DNA of 64,000 bases from Buchnera aphidicola (Kaburagia rhusicola ensigallis) (GTDB lineage: Bacteria; Pseudomonadota; Gammaproteobacteria; Enterobacterales; Enterobacteriaceae), in contig CP140040.1 of assembly GCA_039830025.1 (NCBI GenBank), positions 124,001 to 188,000 of the forward strand, read 5' to 3'. Below the pieces are notes generated by a model. The model did not search any database and was not told where the DNA came from. It worked only from the letters and a program-made list of their open reading frames with translations. Made by a program: the position numbers and the translations under genes. Shown here in pieces: positions 29,056-40,313 of this stretch. Position 1 is the stretch's first letter; every line of letters starts with the position of its first letter.

Positions 29056-31871
29056 TATAGAAATTTACGTATTTCTCCTAATCCGGTAATATTTGAGATA
29101 CATCTTTTACATATTTTTGATTCAATATTGATGTCATTAGAGTTAGAAATAATATGCCAGCATCGCATACATTTTTTTCCATGCATTTTAGTAATGTGTA
29201 TTTTAAGGTTTTTTACTAATTTGCTTTTTATAGCATACTTAGGAGCAGAAGAATAATTTTTTATTTGAATTTTTGATGTTAAGAATAAAAATTGTAATTC
29301 ATGGTTTAATAACTTTAGTTTTTCTTGAATATTATCGTCAACGTATAGTTGAATGAATGATTCTAAAGAATTTCCTATTATTTTATTTTTTCTTACATGA
29401 TCTAAAACTTTGTTTACTTCACTTTTGACAGTAATCAATTCATTCCAGTACGTGTTGTTCATAACATTGTTATGGTTTAAAGGAAATAGCTTTTTTAACC
29501 ATTCTTCAGTAAATATAAATTCGCTTTTTTTTCCTGGTAAATAATCCCATAATTCGTCTGCAGTAAAAGATAAAATAGGAGCTATCCATCTTACAAGCGA
29601 ATTTAAAATTAAATATATAGCACTTTGGCAACTTTTTCTTGAAATGTGATTAGATGTTATTAAATATTGCCTATCTTTTATTATGTCTAAATAGAAAGCA
29701 CTCATTTCTATAGAGCAAAAGTATACTATATTTTTTATTACGTCGTGAAATTTATAATTGTCATAACTATTAATGATTTTATTCTGCGTGTCAAGAGTTT
29801 TTCCTATTGCCCATTGATCTAATATTATCATGTTTTTAGGAGAAACTAGCTCTTTTTCAGGGTTGAAATCATATAAATTTGCAAGAAGAAACTTTGCTGT
29901 ATTTCGAATTTTTCTATAAATTTCTGATGTTTTTTTAAGTATGTTTTCAGAAATAGATATTTCTTTGGAATAGTCAATGGAAGCTGTCCATAATCTTAAT
30001 ATATCAGATCCAAATGTCTGAATTATATTGTTAGGATGAACAGTATTTCCAATAGACTTAGACATTTTTTTTCCTTTTTCGTCTACAATAAATCCATGTG
30101 TAATTACCGCGTGATACGGGGGTATATTGTTAATGGCTGTGGATATTATTAAAGAAGACATAAACCAACCTCTATGTTGATCTGATCCTTCTATATATAG
30201 ATCGGAAATATTGTTATGATGAAATTTATTTTGGTATATGTCAGATAGCGTTATGGATCCAGATTCAAACCAAATATCTAAAATATCTGTTACCTTAATA
30301 TAGTTTTTTGATTCATCACCTAATAATATTTTTAGATCTACTTCGAACCACGCTTTAATACCTATGTTTTTTACCTTTTTGATAATATCTTTGATAATTA
30401 GAAATAGTTTTGGATGTATTTTTCTTGTTTTTTTGTGAAAAAAAATAGGGATAGGGACTCCCCAAGTTCTTTGCCTAGATATGCACCAATCTGGTCGATT
30501 AGATATTAAACTAATCATTTTTTCTTTACCCCAGTTAGGTATCCATTTTACTTTTTGTATTTGTTTTATGCAATTTTCTTTCAAGTTTCTATGGTTCATG
30601 TTAATAAACCATTGTTGAGTAGCTCGGAAAATAATTGGTGTTTTATGTCTCCAACAATGCGGATAACTATGATTAAAAAGTTCGGTTTTTAGTAAAGAAT
30701 TGTTTTGTTTTAATAGTTCTAGGATAATTTCTATGGATTTTGCAATGTTGATTCCGTTTAATTTAGGATGAATATCATTTTTAAAATTTCCACTTCCATC
30801 AATTGTTTTGGTTATATTAATGTTGTATTTTTTGCTTACATTATAATCATCATTTCCGAATTCTGAAGCTGTATGTACAGCTCCTGTTCCTAATTCTAGA
30901 GTTACATGTTCTGATAAAATTATGGGAATGATAATATTTAAGAAAGGGTGAATAAATTTTATGTTTTCAAGAAGTTTTCCGGATACTGTATTCAAAATTT
31001 TCCATTTTTTAATTTTACATTTCTCCATAGTTTTTTGAACTAGAGTTTTTTCTAATATTAATATGTCGTCAGGTGTTTGAATAAGTTGATAGTAAAAATT
31101 AGGATTAAGTGTAATGGCTCTACTTGCTGGTAAACTCCAAAGTGTAGTAGTCCAAATAACTATATGTGTTATATTATTAAGGGTAGTAACATTAAATATA
31201 TTTTTTATTATATTATTATCAATAATTTTAAATTTTACAAAAGCAGAAAGAGATGGTTTTAAATAATATTCAATTTCTGCTTCTGCTAATGCTGAGCGAC
31301 AATTAATACACCAATTAACTGGCTTAAAATCTTGGTAAATATACCCTAATTCAATCATTTTAACGCAAGTTTGCATTATGTTTGCTTCATTTTTAAAACT
31401 CATTGTTAGATATGAATTATTCCAATCTCCTAGAACTCCTAACCTAGTAAATTCTTGTTTTTGGTTTTTTACTTGATCATTTGCATATTCTCTACATTGA
31501 TTTTGAAAATCATTTACAGTATTATTTTTTTTCTTTTTCTTATTTTTTTTTTCAATTTTGTGCTCTATAGGCAATCCATGACAATCCCAAGATGGAGTGT
31601 AGGGAGCATCAAATCCTGACATATTTTTTGATTTAACTATAATGTCTTTTAATATTTTGTTTACTGCGTGTCCAATATGAATTTTTCCATTGGCATATGG
31701 AGGTCCGTCATGTAAAAAAAATTTTTTTTTGCTTTTTTTTATTTTTCTAATGACTTCATAAATTTTGTTTTTGTTCCATTTTTTAAGAATATCTGGTTCT
31801 TTTTTAGATAGATTTCCTTTCATTGAAAAGTTAGTTTGGGGTAGATTTAAGGTTGATTTATAATCGGTCAT
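29055..31871 (-). CDS. ileS: isoleucyl-tRNA synthetase (editing site retained)
   Basis: A class I synthetase of 938 residues, exactly the E. coli length. HIGH (65-68) and KMSKS are present. The CP1 editing domain keeps its key residues: the three threonines at 241-243 (IWTTTLW), His333 and Asp342, although bases around the HTA motif drift ([11 protein letters not shown]). The C-terminal zinc knuckle (CMRCW and CKRC) is intact. A lysine-rich low-complexity loop at about 108-117 is encoded by long A-tracts, including A10 at 31543-31552, but the frame stays open. Confidence 0.96.
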   Translation of the reverse strand: MTDYKSTLNLPQTNFSMKGNLSKKEPDILKKWNKNKIYEVIRKIKKSKKKFFLHDGPPYANGKIHIGHAVNKILKDIIVKSKNMSGFDAPYTPSWDCHGLPIEHKIEKKNKKKKKNNTVNDFQNQCREYANDQVKNQKQEFTRLGVLGDWNNSYLTMSFKNEANIMQTCVKMIELGYIYQDFKPVNWCINCRSALAEAEIEYYLKPSLSAFVKFKIIDNNIIKNIFNVTTLNNITHIVIWTTTLWSLPASRAITLNPNFYYQLIQTPDDILILEKTLVQKTMEKCKIKKWKILNTVSGKLLENIKFIHPFLNIIIPIILSEHVTLELGTGAVHTASEFGNDDYNVSKKYNINITKTIDGSGNFKNDIHPKLNGINIAKSIEIILELLKQNNSLLKTELFNHSYPHCWRHKTPIIFRATQQWFINMNHRNLKENCIKQIQKVKWIPNWGKEKMISLISNRPDWCISRQRTWGVPIPIFFHKKTRKIHPKLFLIIKDIIKKVKNIGIKAWFEVDLKILLGDESKNYIKVTDILDIWFESGSITLSDIYQNKFHHNNISDLYIEGSDQHRGWFMSSLIISTAINNIPPYHAVITHGFIVDEKGKKMSKSIGNTVHPNNIIQTFGSDILRLWTASIDYSKEISISENILKKTSEIYRKIRNTAKFLLANLYDFNPEKELVSPKNMIILDQWAIGKTLDTQNKIINSYDNYKFHDVIKNIVYFCSIEMSAFYLDIIKDRQYLITSNHISRKSCQSAIYLILNSLVRWIAPILSFTADELWDYLPGKKSEFIFTEEWLKKLFPLNHNNVMNNTYWNELITVKSEVNKVLDHVRKNKIIGNSLESFIQLYVDDNIQEKLKLLNHELQFLFLTSKIQIKNYSSAPKYAIKSKLVKNLKIHITKMHGKKCMRCWHIISNSNDINIESKICKRCISNITGLGEIRKFL

Positions 31872-31896
31872 TGTTTTCTCTTATTTTTTATCATAT

Positions 31897-32844
31897 TTAT
31901 GATGTGCTTTGAGGATGACTATTAAAATACAAATTTGCTGTTTTAATGTCACATTGAATTTGCGTCTTTAGTTCTTCTATAGAAGAAAAACAAAATTCGT
32001 CGCGAATTTTTTTAATAAATATGACTTCTATGTATGTTTTGTATAGATTTATCGAAACATTTATTAAATGTACTTCGAGTGTTTTTTTAGTTCCAGACAT
32101 GGTGGGTTGAGTTCCAATATTTGCTACTCCTAGGAATATTTTTTGTGATGAGGGTATGGATATCTTTACTATAAAAACGCCATTAATTGGAGCTGCATTT
32201 TTATGTAGTATAATGTTAGCTGTTGGAAATCCTATTAAAGATCCATTTTTTTTTCCATTAATAACTCTTCCTGAAATGCTAAAAGAACGTCCCAATAGTA
32301 TTTTAGCTAATTTTAAATTATTATTTTTTAGCGCTGATCTGATAGCTGTACTACTAATTTCTATACCATGTGTTGTAAGAATTTTAGTTGTATAAACTTC
32401 AAAGTTGTAATTTTTCCCCATGTTTTTTAAAAAAATAATATTTCCTTTTCTTTTAGCTCCAAAACAAAAATTTTTTCCAATTGCTAAAAAACATACATTT
32501 AGTTTTTTTATTATTATGTTAGTAACAAAATCTATAGGACTAATGCAAGAAAAAATTCGATTAAAATAAATACATAATATTGTATCGATATTCCATTGAG
32601 ATAAGTATTTTACTTTTTCTCGAAACTGCATGAGACGAATAGGAGGATTTTTAGGACAAAAAAATTCTTGAGGTTGCGGTTCAAAAATAGCAATAGTAAT
32701 AGGTTTTTTGTATTCTTCTTTTTTCTTGCACATTAAATTTAATAGTTTTTGATGGCCTAAATGTATTCCATCAAAGTTTCCTATTGTTAATATACAAGGG
32801 TTAGTTTGAAATTTAATGTTATTTATGTTACGTATTAGTTTCAT
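31897..32844 (-). CDS. ribF: bifunctional riboflavin kinase/FAD synthetase
   Basis: Converts riboflavin to FMN and FAD. The ATG at 32844 gives MKLIRNINNI, as in E. coli; an ATG two codons upstream is an alternative. The protein has 315 residues (E. coli 313). The N-terminal FAD synthetase domain carries TIGNFDGIHLGHQKLL, STAIRSALKNN and GKNFCFGAKRKGN. The C-terminal riboflavin kinase domain carries GFPTANI and NIGTQPT. It stands immediately upstream of ileS, as in E. coli, and diverges from rpsT. Confidence 0.94.
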   Translation of the reverse strand: MKLIRNINNIKFQTNPCILTIGNFDGIHLGHQKLLNLMCKKKEEYKKPITIAIFEPQPQEFFCPKNPPIRLMQFREKVKYLSQWNIDTILCIYFNRIFSCISPIDFVTNIIIKKLNVCFLAIGKNFCFGAKRKGNIIFLKNMGKNYNFEVYTTKILTTHGIEISSTAIRSALKNNNLKLAKILLGRSFSISGRVINGKKNGSLIGFPTANIILHKNAAPINGVFIVKISIPSSQKIFLGVANIGTQPTMSGTKKTLEVHLINVSINLYKTYIEVIFIKKIRDEFCFSSIEELKTQIQCDIKTANLYFNSHPQSTS

Positions 32845-33063
32845 AGTCATGGTTCTTTACAATACAATTATTATGTTAATTTTTTAAAGTTAAAAAATAA
32901 TATTTCATGTTATTAATCATTGATTCGTGGGACTATTTAGAATCATAAGTGATTGTGTTACAATAATATATGGATATTATGTATTTTACTTTATTTTACA
33001 ATATCATATAATGTTTATGAATTTATTTTAAATTATTTTATAAAAATTTATATGGGAGTTATT

Positions 33064-33327
33064 TTGGCAAATTTGAAAGCATCCAAAAAAAGTGCAGTAA
33101 CATCTGAAAACAAAAGATGTTTTAATTCTAGTAAAAAATCTAAAATAAAAACTTTTATAAAGAAAGTAAATGTTGAAATATTATTGAAAAATAAAGAAAA
33201 AGCTAAGTTAGAATTTAAAAAAGCTCAATCTATTTTAGACAGATATGCTACTAAAGGTATAATTCACAAAAATAAAGCAGCACGACATAAATCAAATTTA
33301 GAGCGTAAAATAAAGTTGATAGTTTAA
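33064..33327 (+). CDS. rpsT: 30S ribosomal protein S20, UUG start
   Basis: Primary 16S rRNA-binding protein. The start is TTG at 33064 behind GGGAG at 33053-33057, giving (M)ANLKASKKSAVTSE and 87 residues, the family size. E. coli rpsT also starts with UUG, where the weak codon takes part in autoregulation. Upstream in-frame ATG codons at 32953 and 33052 would add unconserved residues and are rejected. The RNA-binding C-terminus GIIHKNKAARHKSNL is conserved. Confidence 0.95.
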   Translation: MANLKASKKSAVTSENKRCFNSSKKSKIKTFIKKVNVEILLKNKEKAKLEFKKAQSILDRYATKGIIHKNKAARHKSNLERKIKLIV

Positions 33328-33365
33328 TATTATTAAGGCTTATAACATTTAAATATTTATTTTTT

Positions 33366-33409
33366 AAAATTTGCTTCCATACGGTTAGTAATATAGAAGC
33401 AAATTTTTT
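33366..33409. terminator. bidirectional terminator between rpsT and dnaJ
   Basis: AAAATTTGCTTC (33366-33377) pairs perfectly with GAAGCAAATTTT (33396-33407) over 12 bp, followed by further T residues on the plus strand and preceded by T residues that become the A-side on the minus strand. The position between convergent rpsT and dnaJ fits shared termination. Confidence 0.8.
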
Positions 33410-33414
33410 AAAGT

Positions 33415-34554
33415 TTATTTAGTAAGATCATCAAAGAACCTTTTTACTCCTTCGAAAAACCGTTTTGATCGAGGACTATTTTTTTCTCCTTTAAAACCAC
33501 CGAAACTTTCTCCTAATTGGTATAAAAGATATTTTTGTTTTTCGCTTAGATTTACTGGTGTTTCTACAACTACTCTACATAATAAATCTCCTTGTTTTTT
33601 GTTTCTTATGGATTGTACTCCTTTGGCTTTTATTCTAAATAATTTCCCTGATTGTGTTTCTGATGGTACTTTTAATTTAACTTTTCCATCTAATGTTGGA
33701 ACTTCAATTTCACCGCCTAAAGCAGCCATAGAAAAATTTATTGGTACTTCGCAATACAAATTATTGTCTTCGCGTTCAAATATAGGATGTTTTTTTACTG
33801 TTATTTGAACGTATAAGTCTCCAGAAGCAGCTCCATTTTCTCCTGCTTCGCCTTCGTTATTTAAGCGAATGCGATCGTCTGTATTTACTCCAGGAGGGAT
33901 TTTAACTGATAGAATTTTAGATTTTTCCGTTCTTCCATGTCCGTTACAGGTATGACAAGGAAATTGTATTACATTTCCTTTACCTTGACATTTCGGACAT
34001 GTTTGTTGAACAGTAAAAAATCCTTTTCTTGTTTGTATTTGTCCGCTTCCATAGCATTTTGGGCAATTTGTGGGTTTGGATCCAGATTGAGTTCCATATC
34101 CATAACATGATTGACAAGTTTGTAAAACTGGAATATGAATTTCTTTTATTGTTCCTCGAACAGCTTCTTCTAAAGTTAGCACCATATTGTAACGTAAATC
34201 AGATCCTTTAGAAGATCGTTGTGTTCTATTCCCACTAAATATATCGCCGAATACGTCACCAAATATGTCACTAAAGTCTGAGTTAGTATTAAAACTATGA
34301 GTGAACGTATTGTTGTTTGTATTTCCTTGTTCGAATGCAGTATGTCCATATTGATCATATGCAGCTCTTTTTTTCGAATCATTTAGAACTTCATACGCTT
34401 CTTTAATTTTTTTAAACTTTTCTTCAGCTGTTTTATTACCTGGATTTCGATCAGGATGATACTTCATAGCTAATTTTTTGTATGCTTTTTTTATTTCTCT
34501 TTCTTCGGATGATTGATTAACTCCTAAAATTTGGTAATAATCTTGTTTTGGCAT
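33415..34554 (-). CDS. dnaJ: chaperone protein DnaJ
   Basis: The Hsp40 co-chaperone of DnaK, 379 residues. The ATG at 34554 gives [12 protein letters not shown]; an upstream in-frame start at 34593 is rejected because it adds unconserved residues. The J-domain has the HPD tripeptide (YHPDRNPGN). A short Gly/Phe-rich linker rich in Asn follows. All four zinc-finger repeats are present ([32 protein letters not shown]), then the substrate-binding C-terminal domains. It is downstream of dnaK and probably cotranscribed. Confidence 0.97.
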   Translation of the reverse strand: MPKQDYYQILGVNQSSEEREIKKAYKKLAMKYHPDRNPGNKTAEEKFKKIKEAYEVLNDSKKRAAYDQYGHTAFEQGNTNNNTFTHSFNTNSDFSDIFGDVFGDIFSGNRTQRSSKGSDLRYNMVLTLEEAVRGTIKEIHIPVLQTCQSCYGYGTQSGSKPTNCPKCYGSGQIQTRKGFFTVQQTCPKCQGKGNVIQFPCHTCNGHGRTEKSKILSVKIPPGVNTDDRIRLNNEGEAGENGAASGDLYVQITVKKHPIFEREDNNLYCEVPINFSMAALGGEIEVPTLDGKVKLKVPSETQSGKLFRIKAKGVQSIRNKKQGDLLCRVVVETPVNLSEKQKYLLYQLGESFGGFKGEKNSPRSKRFFEGVKRFFDDLTK

Positions 34555-34647
34555 TCGTTCTTTTCCCAATTTCACATATATGTTAACGAGCATAATAAGT
34601 ATTTTATGCTCGTTTTGTTCGTTATTTTGTATGGTTTTTAGAAAACA

Positions 34648-36561
34648 TTATTTTTTTGGTTCTTTGATTTCTTCGAATTCTGCGTCTACAACGTTATCTT
34701 CAGGCTTTGCAGAGTTTTCGTTATTATTAGAAGCATTAGATTGCGTGTTTGTTTTAGCATTTTCCATTAATTTTGAAGAAAATTTCAATACATTTTGTAT
34801 TTTTTCTTCTATATCGGTTTTGTTTTCTCCTCTTAAAGCTATGTCTAACTCTTCTAAAGATTTTGTAATATTATCTTTGTCTTTTTTATCTATATTTTTT
34901 TCTGCGTTTTTTAGTTGTTTTTTGGTACTATGAGAGATTTGATCTCCTTGATTTCTAATTTTTACTAATTCTTCAAATTGTTTGTCTGATTCAGAATTAG
35001 CTTCTGCATCAGAAACCATTTTTTTGATTTCATCTTCGTTTAATCCAGACGATGATTTAATTGTAATTTTTTGTTCTTTTCCTGTGTTTTTATCTTTTGC
35101 TGATACATGTAGAATACCATCTGCATCTATATCAAATGTTACTTCAATTTGTGCCATTCCTCTTGGTGCAGGTTGAATTCCATCTAAGTTAAATTGACCT
35201 AACGATTTATTATCTATGGATCTTTTTCGTTCTCCTTGAAGTACATGTATTGTGACAGCTGATTGATTATCTTCTGCAGTAGAAAATATTTGACTGTGCT
35301 TAGTTGGAATAGTAGTATTTTTATTAATTAATGAAGTCATTATGCCGCCCATAGTTTCAATACCTAATGATAGCGGTGTAACATCTAATAATAATACGTC
35401 TTTTACTTCTCCAGATAGTACTCCTCCTTGTACCGCTGCGCCTACAGCTACTGCTTCATCTGGATTAACATCTTTTCTTGGTTCTTTCTGGAAAAAATCG
35501 GCTACTTTTTTTTGAACCATAGGCATTCTTGTTTGCCCACCGACTAAAATAACATCATTGATATCTGAAATAGATAATTTTGCGTCTTTTAATGCTGTTT
35601 TTAATGGTTCTATAGATCGATTAATTAAATCTTCTACTAAGGATTCCAATTTGGATCTAGTTACTTTAATATTTAAGTGTTTAGGTCCATGTAAATCTGC
35701 TGTTATATAAGGTAAATTTACGTCAGTTTGTTTGGACGAAGATAATTCTATTTTTGCTTTTTCTGCTGCTTCTTTGAGACGTTGCATAGCTAATGGATCA
35801 TTTCTTAGGTCAGTTCCTTGATCTTTTTTAAACTCTTCAGATAAATAATTTATTAGTCTGCTATCAAAATCTTCTCCTCCGAGATGGGTATCTCCATTAG
35901 TTGCTAGTACTTCAAATGTTTTTTCTTTGTCAACGTTATCTATTTCTATTATTGAGATATCAAATGTTCCTCCACCTAGATCATATACAGCTATAATTTT
36001 ATTACCTTTGTCTTTATCTAAACCGTAAGCTAATGCTGCAGCTGTTGGTTCATTAATGATTCTTTTTACGTCTAATCCAGCAATTCTTCCTGCATCTTTT
36101 GTTGCTTGTCGTTGAGCATCATTAAAATAAGCAGGAACAGTAATGACTGCTTCTGTTATTGCTTCTCCTAAATAATCTTCTGCAGTTTTTTTCATTTTTT
36201 TTAATACTTCTGCAGAAATTTGAGGAGGTGCTAATTTTTTGTTTTTGACATTAATCCATGCATCTCCATTATCAGATTTGACAATTTTATATGGCATTAT
36301 TTTGATATCGCGCTGTACTTCTTCATCAGTAAATTTTCTTCCAATTAAACGCTTGATGGCAAATAGTGTGTTACTTGGATTTGTTATTGCTTGACGTTTA
36401 GCAGGTTTTCCTACTAATATTTCTCCATCGTTAGTATATGCAATAATTGACGGTGTTGTACGATCACCTTCTGCATTTTCTAATACGCGAGTTTTACTTC
36501 CATCCATGATTGCAATGCAAGAATTAGTAGTTCCTAAGTCAATACCGATTATTTTACTCAT
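34648..36561 (-). CDS. dnaK: chaperone protein DnaK (Hsp70)
   Basis: ATP-driven chaperone, 637 residues (E. coli 638). The ATG at 36561 ([14 protein letters not shown]) follows AAGGAAATT and another ATG at 36564. The ATPase domain shows [53 protein letters not shown] and VGGQTRMP. The substrate domain with [16 protein letters not shown] and a helical lid with an Asn-rich tail follow. Base composition is richer in G and C than its neighbours, as expected of a very highly expressed gene. A sigma-32-type promoter lies about 110 bases upstream. Confidence 0.98.
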   Translation of the reverse strand: MSKIIGIDLGTTNSCIAIMDGSKTRVLENAEGDRTTPSIIAYTNDGEILVGKPAKRQAITNPSNTLFAIKRLIGRKFTDEEVQRDIKIMPYKIVKSDNGDAWINVKNKKLAPPQISAEVLKKMKKTAEDYLGEAITEAVITVPAYFNDAQRQATKDAGRIAGLDVKRIINEPTAAALAYGLDKDKGNKIIAVYDLGGGTFDISIIEIDNVDKEKTFEVLATNGDTHLGGEDFDSRLINYLSEEFKKDQGTDLRNDPLAMQRLKEAAEKAKIELSSSKQTDVNLPYITADLHGPKHLNIKVTRSKLESLVEDLINRSIEPLKTALKDAKLSISDINDVILVGGQTRMPMVQKKVADFFQKEPRKDVNPDEAVAVGAAVQGGVLSGEVKDVLLLDVTPLSLGIETMGGIMTSLINKNTTIPTKHSQIFSTAEDNQSAVTIHVLQGERKRSIDNKSLGQFNLDGIQPAPRGMAQIEVTFDIDADGILHVSAKDKNTGKEQKITIKSSSGLNEDEIKKMVSDAEANSESDKQFEELVKIRNQGDQISHSTKKQLKNAEKNIDKKDKDNITKSLEELDIALRGENKTDIEEKIQNVLKFSSKLMENAKTNTQSNASNNNENSAKPEDNVVDAEFEEIKEPKK

Positions 36562-36667
36562 CATAATTTCCTTGTTAAAATAAACATACTTTAAATGATT
36601 CAACTATTTTATTATTTTAATTTTTTTAAAAATTTATCTAACATCAATTATTTAGTTTAATAATAAA

Positions 36668-36696
36668 TAAATGGGGTCAATTTTTCAATCATCAAG
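36668..36696 (-). promoter_or_regulatory. sigma-32 heat-shock promoter of dnaK-dnaJ
   Basis: On the minus strand, CTTGAT (36691-36696) is followed after 14 bases by CCCCATTTA (36668-36676). The E. coli RpoH consensus is CTTGAA, 13-15 bases, CCCCATNT, so only one -35 base differs. It lies about 105 bases before the dnaK start. The CCCC block is conspicuous in a region otherwise nearly all A and T, which argues for selection. Confidence 0.88.
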
Positions 36697-36808
36697 GTTA
36701 AAAACAAAACTAGTTTAAAAATATTAAAATATTTTATTTGAATAGAAAGTTTTTATTTTTTAGCTTAGTATATTTATACTTTAATTGATATACTAAAATT
36801 ATAAATTT

Positions 36809-37210
36809 ATGAATTTTGAAAATATATTTCATTCTGATCAAAATTGGGCTTTTTTTATGTTTTGCATAATAGCTATTGGAATTAGCTTACTAATGCTATC
36901 ATTAAGCTCAATGCTAGGTGGACAGTCTCAATCGCGATATAAACATACTCCGTTTGAATCGGGAATAGATCCTGTTGATAATCTGTATTTAAATGTATGT
37001 ATTAAGTTCTATTTAGTAGCAATATATTTTGTTTTATTTGATGTTGAATCATTGTATTTATATTTGTGGTCGATAAATGTTATTAAATTAGGCTGGAGCG
37101 CTTTTATAGAGGTTATATTTTTTGTTTTATTCTTATTGTCTGGGTTAGTTTATTTAATTCGTTTGAACTCATTAAATTGGAGTTCCAAAGAGTTTTGCAA
37201 AAAATATTAA
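36809..37210 (+). CDS. nuoA: NADH-quinone oxidoreductase subunit A
   Basis: A membrane subunit of complex I, 133 residues (E. coli 147, which has a longer tail). Three membrane helices and the conserved loop PFESGID (about 49-55) that faces the quinone channel are present, followed by KFYLVAIYFVLFDVE. It is the first gene of a 13-gene operon reaching nuoN at 51801, and diverges from dnaK. Confidence 0.95.
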   Translation: MNFENIFHSDQNWAFFMFCIIAIGISLLMLSLSSMLGGQSQSRYKHTPFESGIDPVDNLYLNVCIKFYLVAIYFVLFDVESLYLYLWSINVIKLGWSAFIEVIFFVLFLLSGLVYLIRLNSLNWSSKEFCKKY

Positions 37211-37245
37211 TGTAATATTAGAATGATTTTAGAGTGAGTTACTTT

Positions 37246-37920
37246 ATGAAATATACGTTAACTAAAGTAGATATTTCAGAAAAAGATAAAAATTATCCTT
37301 CTCAAAAAGAATATGTTGTATCTGATCCCATTGAAGATTATGTACATAAAAATATTTATATGGGAAATATAAATAAATATATTCATAACTTAGTAAATTG
37401 GGGAAGAAAAAACTCTTTATGGCCTTACAATTTTGGTTTGTCTTGTTGTTATGTAGAAATGGTAACTGCTTTTACTTCTATACATGATGTGTCAAGATTT
37501 GGATCTGAAGTATTACGCGCATCTCCTAGGCAAGCTGATTTTATGGTTATAGCAGGAACACCATTTATTAAAATGGTTCCTGTTATTCAACGTTTGTATG
37601 ATCAAATGTTAGAGCCAAAGTGGGTGATTTCTATGGGCTCTTGTGCTAATTCAGGGGGAATGTACGATGTTTATTCTGTTGTTCAAGGAGTAGACAAATT
37701 TTTGCCTGTAGATGTTTATATTCCTGGTTGTCCACCTAGACCGGAAGCATACATAGAAGCATTAATGCTGTTACAGAAATCTATTTCTAAAGAGCGTCGT
37801 CCATTGTCTTGGATGATAGGAGAACAAGGAGTCTATCGTGCTAATATGCCTTCAGAAAAAAGTAAACGTCGAGAGAAGTATATTTCTATTAAACATCTTC
37901 GTTCACTAGATCAAGTTTAG
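37246..37920 (+). CDS. nuoB: NADH-quinone oxidoreductase subunit B
   Basis: Carries iron-sulphur cluster N2, the last electron donor to quinone. The ATG at 37246 gives MKYTLTKVD, matching E. coli MDYTLTRID; the GTG at 37234 is less likely. The protein has 224 residues. The cluster ligands are the tandem Cys in GLSCCYVEM, Cys in GSCANSGG and Cys in PGCPPRPEA. Confidence 0.96.
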   Translation: MKYTLTKVDISEKDKNYPSQKEYVVSDPIEDYVHKNIYMGNINKYIHNLVNWGRKNSLWPYNFGLSCCYVEMVTAFTSIHDVSRFGSEVLRASPRQADFMVIAGTPFIKMVPVIQRLYDQMLEPKWVISMGSCANSGGMYDVYSVVQGVDKFLPVDVYIPGCPPRPEAYIEALMLLQKSISKERRPLSWMIGEQGVYRANMPSEKSKRREKYISIKHLRSLDQV

Positions 37921-38011
37921 AATGCTTATGTACACTGTGGTGTGTCGTTCGTTGCTTTTAGTAATTTCTTTATATTTGTTAATGAGATAATATGAGATCG
38001 TTATGTAATTT

Positions 38012-39814
38012 ATGAAAAAAAACATTTCAGAAAAAGCTAGTAATACGATTCAAAACATTCCTCGCGATTATGTTTATAACGATATTGTGAAAGAATTGTT
38101 TAAGTTTTTTGGACGAAATCAATTTGTACTTCAATCTACTTTAATAGGAATACCTGTGTTGTGGATTAGTAGTAGCATGTTATTAAAAATTGGTAAGTTT
38201 TTACTCAGCATCCAAAATCCATATACGACTTTATTTGACTTACACGGTGTAGATGAAAGATGTCGTTCTTATCGTCAAACATTGCCATTAGCTGATTTTT
38301 CAGTATTTTATCATTTTATATCTTTTTCTCGAAATGATGATGTGATGTTTAAAATTGCGTTATTTAATAATAAACTTAATTTGCCTACGTTAACTAAATT
38401 GTATTCAAATGCTAATTGGTATGAGCGTGAAACATGGGACATGTTTGGAATAGTTTTTGATAACCATCCGAATTTAACCAGAATTATTATGCCAAGGAAT
38501 TGGAATGGTCATCCGTTGCGAAAAGATTATCCATGCAGAGCTACTGAATTTGATTTTTTTACTTTAAATCAATATAAAGAAGATAGAGAAATGGATGCAT
38601 TGCGATTTCGTCCAGAAGAGTGGGGAATGAAAAAAGAAAATAAAAACAGTAATTATATGTTTTTAAATCTAGGTCCAAATCATCCCTCTGCGCATGGAGT
38701 TTTTCGTATTGTTTTACAATTAGACGGAGAAAAGATTATAGATTGTGTACCAGATATTGGGTATCACCATCGCGGAGCCGAAAAAATAGGGGAACGCCAA
38801 ACTTGGCACAGTTATATTCCATATACTGATCGTATTGAATATTTAGGCGGATGCGTTAATGAAATGCCTTATGTATTAGCAGTGGAAAAATTAGCAGGTA
38901 TTATAGTACCAAAAAAAGTAGAAGTTATTCGTGTTATGTTATCAGAATTATTTAGAATCAATAGTCATTTATTGTATATTTCCACTTTTATTCAAGATGT
39001 TGGAGCTATGACTCCTGTTTTTTTAGCTTTTACTGATCGTCAAAAGATTTACGATATTATTGAAGCTATTACTGGTGCTCGTATGCATCCAGCATGGTTT
39101 AGAATTGGAGGAGTAGCTCATGATCTACCTAAAGGATGGAATAAATTATTAAAACAGTTTCTTGATTGGATTCCAAAAAGATTAATTAAATATACTAATT
39201 CTGCATTGAAAAATAGTATTTTAATTAGCCGATCGAAGGGCGTAGCGCAATATGGTCAATACGAAGCTTTAAAATGGGGCATTACAGGATCTGGATTACG
39301 TGCTACTGGTTTAGATTTTGACGTGAGAAAGAAACGGCCTTATTCAGGTTATCATAATTTTGAATTTGAAATACCAATAGGAAATGGAATTAGTGATTGT
39401 TATTCTCGAGTTATGTTAAAAATAGAAGAAATCTGGCAAAGTCTTAATATTTTAAAACAATGTTTAAATAATATGCCAGAAGGTTCTTTTAAGGCTGATC
39501 ATCCATTAACTACTCCTCCTCCTAAAGAACACATGCTGCAACATATTGAAACTATGATCACTCATTTTTTACAAGTTTCTTGGGGTCCGATACTTCCTCC
39601 TAATGAAAGTTTTCAAATGATTGAAGCAACTAAAGGAATTAATAGTTATTATTTGATTAGTGATGGTAACACTATAAGTTATAGAACTAGAATACGAACA
39701 CCTAGTTTTCCTCATTTACAACAGATACCGTCAGTTATTCGTGGGAGCTTAATATCAGATTTAATAGTTTATTTAGGTAGTATCGATTTTGTTATGTCTG
39801 ATGTTGATCGTTGA
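38012..39814 (+). CDS. nuoC: NADH-quinone oxidoreductase fused subunits C and D
   Basis: A natural nuoC-nuoD fusion as in E. coli, 600 residues. Residues 1-190 form the NuoC part, with [13 protein letters not shown] and HPLRKDYP. From about 205 the NuoD part begins with [13 protein letters not shown] and contains [22 protein letters not shown] and [15 protein letters not shown], where it builds the quinone site with NuoB. The last 3 bases of the frame lie four bases before the nuoE start. Confidence 0.96.
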   Translation: MKKNISEKASNTIQNIPRDYVYNDIVKELFKFFGRNQFVLQSTLIGIPVLWISSSMLLKIGKFLLSIQNPYTTLFDLHGVDERCRSYRQTLPLADFSVFYHFISFSRNDDVMFKIALFNNKLNLPTLTKLYSNANWYERETWDMFGIVFDNHPNLTRIIMPRNWNGHPLRKDYPCRATEFDFFTLNQYKEDREMDALRFRPEEWGMKKENKNSNYMFLNLGPNHPSAHGVFRIVLQLDGEKIIDCVPDIGYHHRGAEKIGERQTWHSYIPYTDRIEYLGGCVNEMPYVLAVEKLAGIIVPKKVEVIRVMLSELFRINSHLLYISTFIQDVGAMTPVFLAFTDRQKIYDIIEAITGARMHPAWFRIGGVAHDLPKGWNKLLKQFLDWIPKRLIKYTNSALKNSILISRSKGVAQYGQYEALKWGITGSGLRATGLDFDVRKKRPYSGYHNFEFEIPIGNGISDCYSRVMLKIEEIWQSLNILKQCLNNMPEGSFKADHPLTTPPPKEHMLQHIETMITHFLQVSWGPILPPNESFQMIEATKGINSYYLISDGNTISYRTRIRTPSFPHLQQIPSVIRGSLISDLIVYLGSIDFVMSDVDR

Positions 39815-39818
39815 AGAA

Positions 39819-40313
39819 ATGTTAAAAAATACGTTGAGTAATGTCTTTATGTTAAGTAAGGAAGAAGAAATAGACATTTTAAAAAGTAAGAGCAATTATG
39901 AAGATGCTCAATCTAGTTCTATAGAAGCATTAAAAATTGTTCAAAAAAGCAGAGGTTGGGTGTCAAAACAAGCTATTCGTGAAATTTCAAAAGTACTTAA
40001 AATACCTGAAAGTAATTTAGAAGAAGTTGCTACATTTTATAGTCAGATTTTCAGAAAGCCAGTTGGAAGAAATATAATACGTTATTGCGATAGTGTAGTT
40101 TGTTACATGTATGGTTGTGAAGATATTAAATCGTGTTTAGAAAATGCTTTAAACATTTCTATTGGTGGAACTACAAAAGATTTCCGTTTTACTTTATTAC
40201 CAATATGTTGTTTAGGAAATTGTGATAACGCTCCTACTATAATGATTAATGATAACACTTATTCTCGTTTAAGTTTAAAACAAGTAGTAGAATTATTGGA
40301 ATTATATAAGTGA
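39819..40313 (+). CDS. nuoE: NADH-quinone oxidoreductase subunit E
   Basis: Carries the N1a [2Fe-2S] cluster next to NuoF. The ATG at 39819 follows GAAGAA and sits four bases after the nuoCD stop, giving 164 residues (E. coli 166); upstream in-frame starts inside nuoCD are not supported by homology. The cluster cysteines are in CDSVVC and [21 protein letters not shown] and [15 protein letters not shown] are conserved. Confidence 0.95.
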   Translation: MLKNTLSNVFMLSKEEEIDILKSKSNYEDAQSSSIEALKIVQKSRGWVSKQAIREISKVLKIPESNLEEVATFYSQIFRKPVGRNIIRYCDSVVCYMYGCEDIKSCLENALNISIGGTTKDFRFTLLPICCLGNCDNAPTIMINDNTYSRLSLKQVVELLELYK

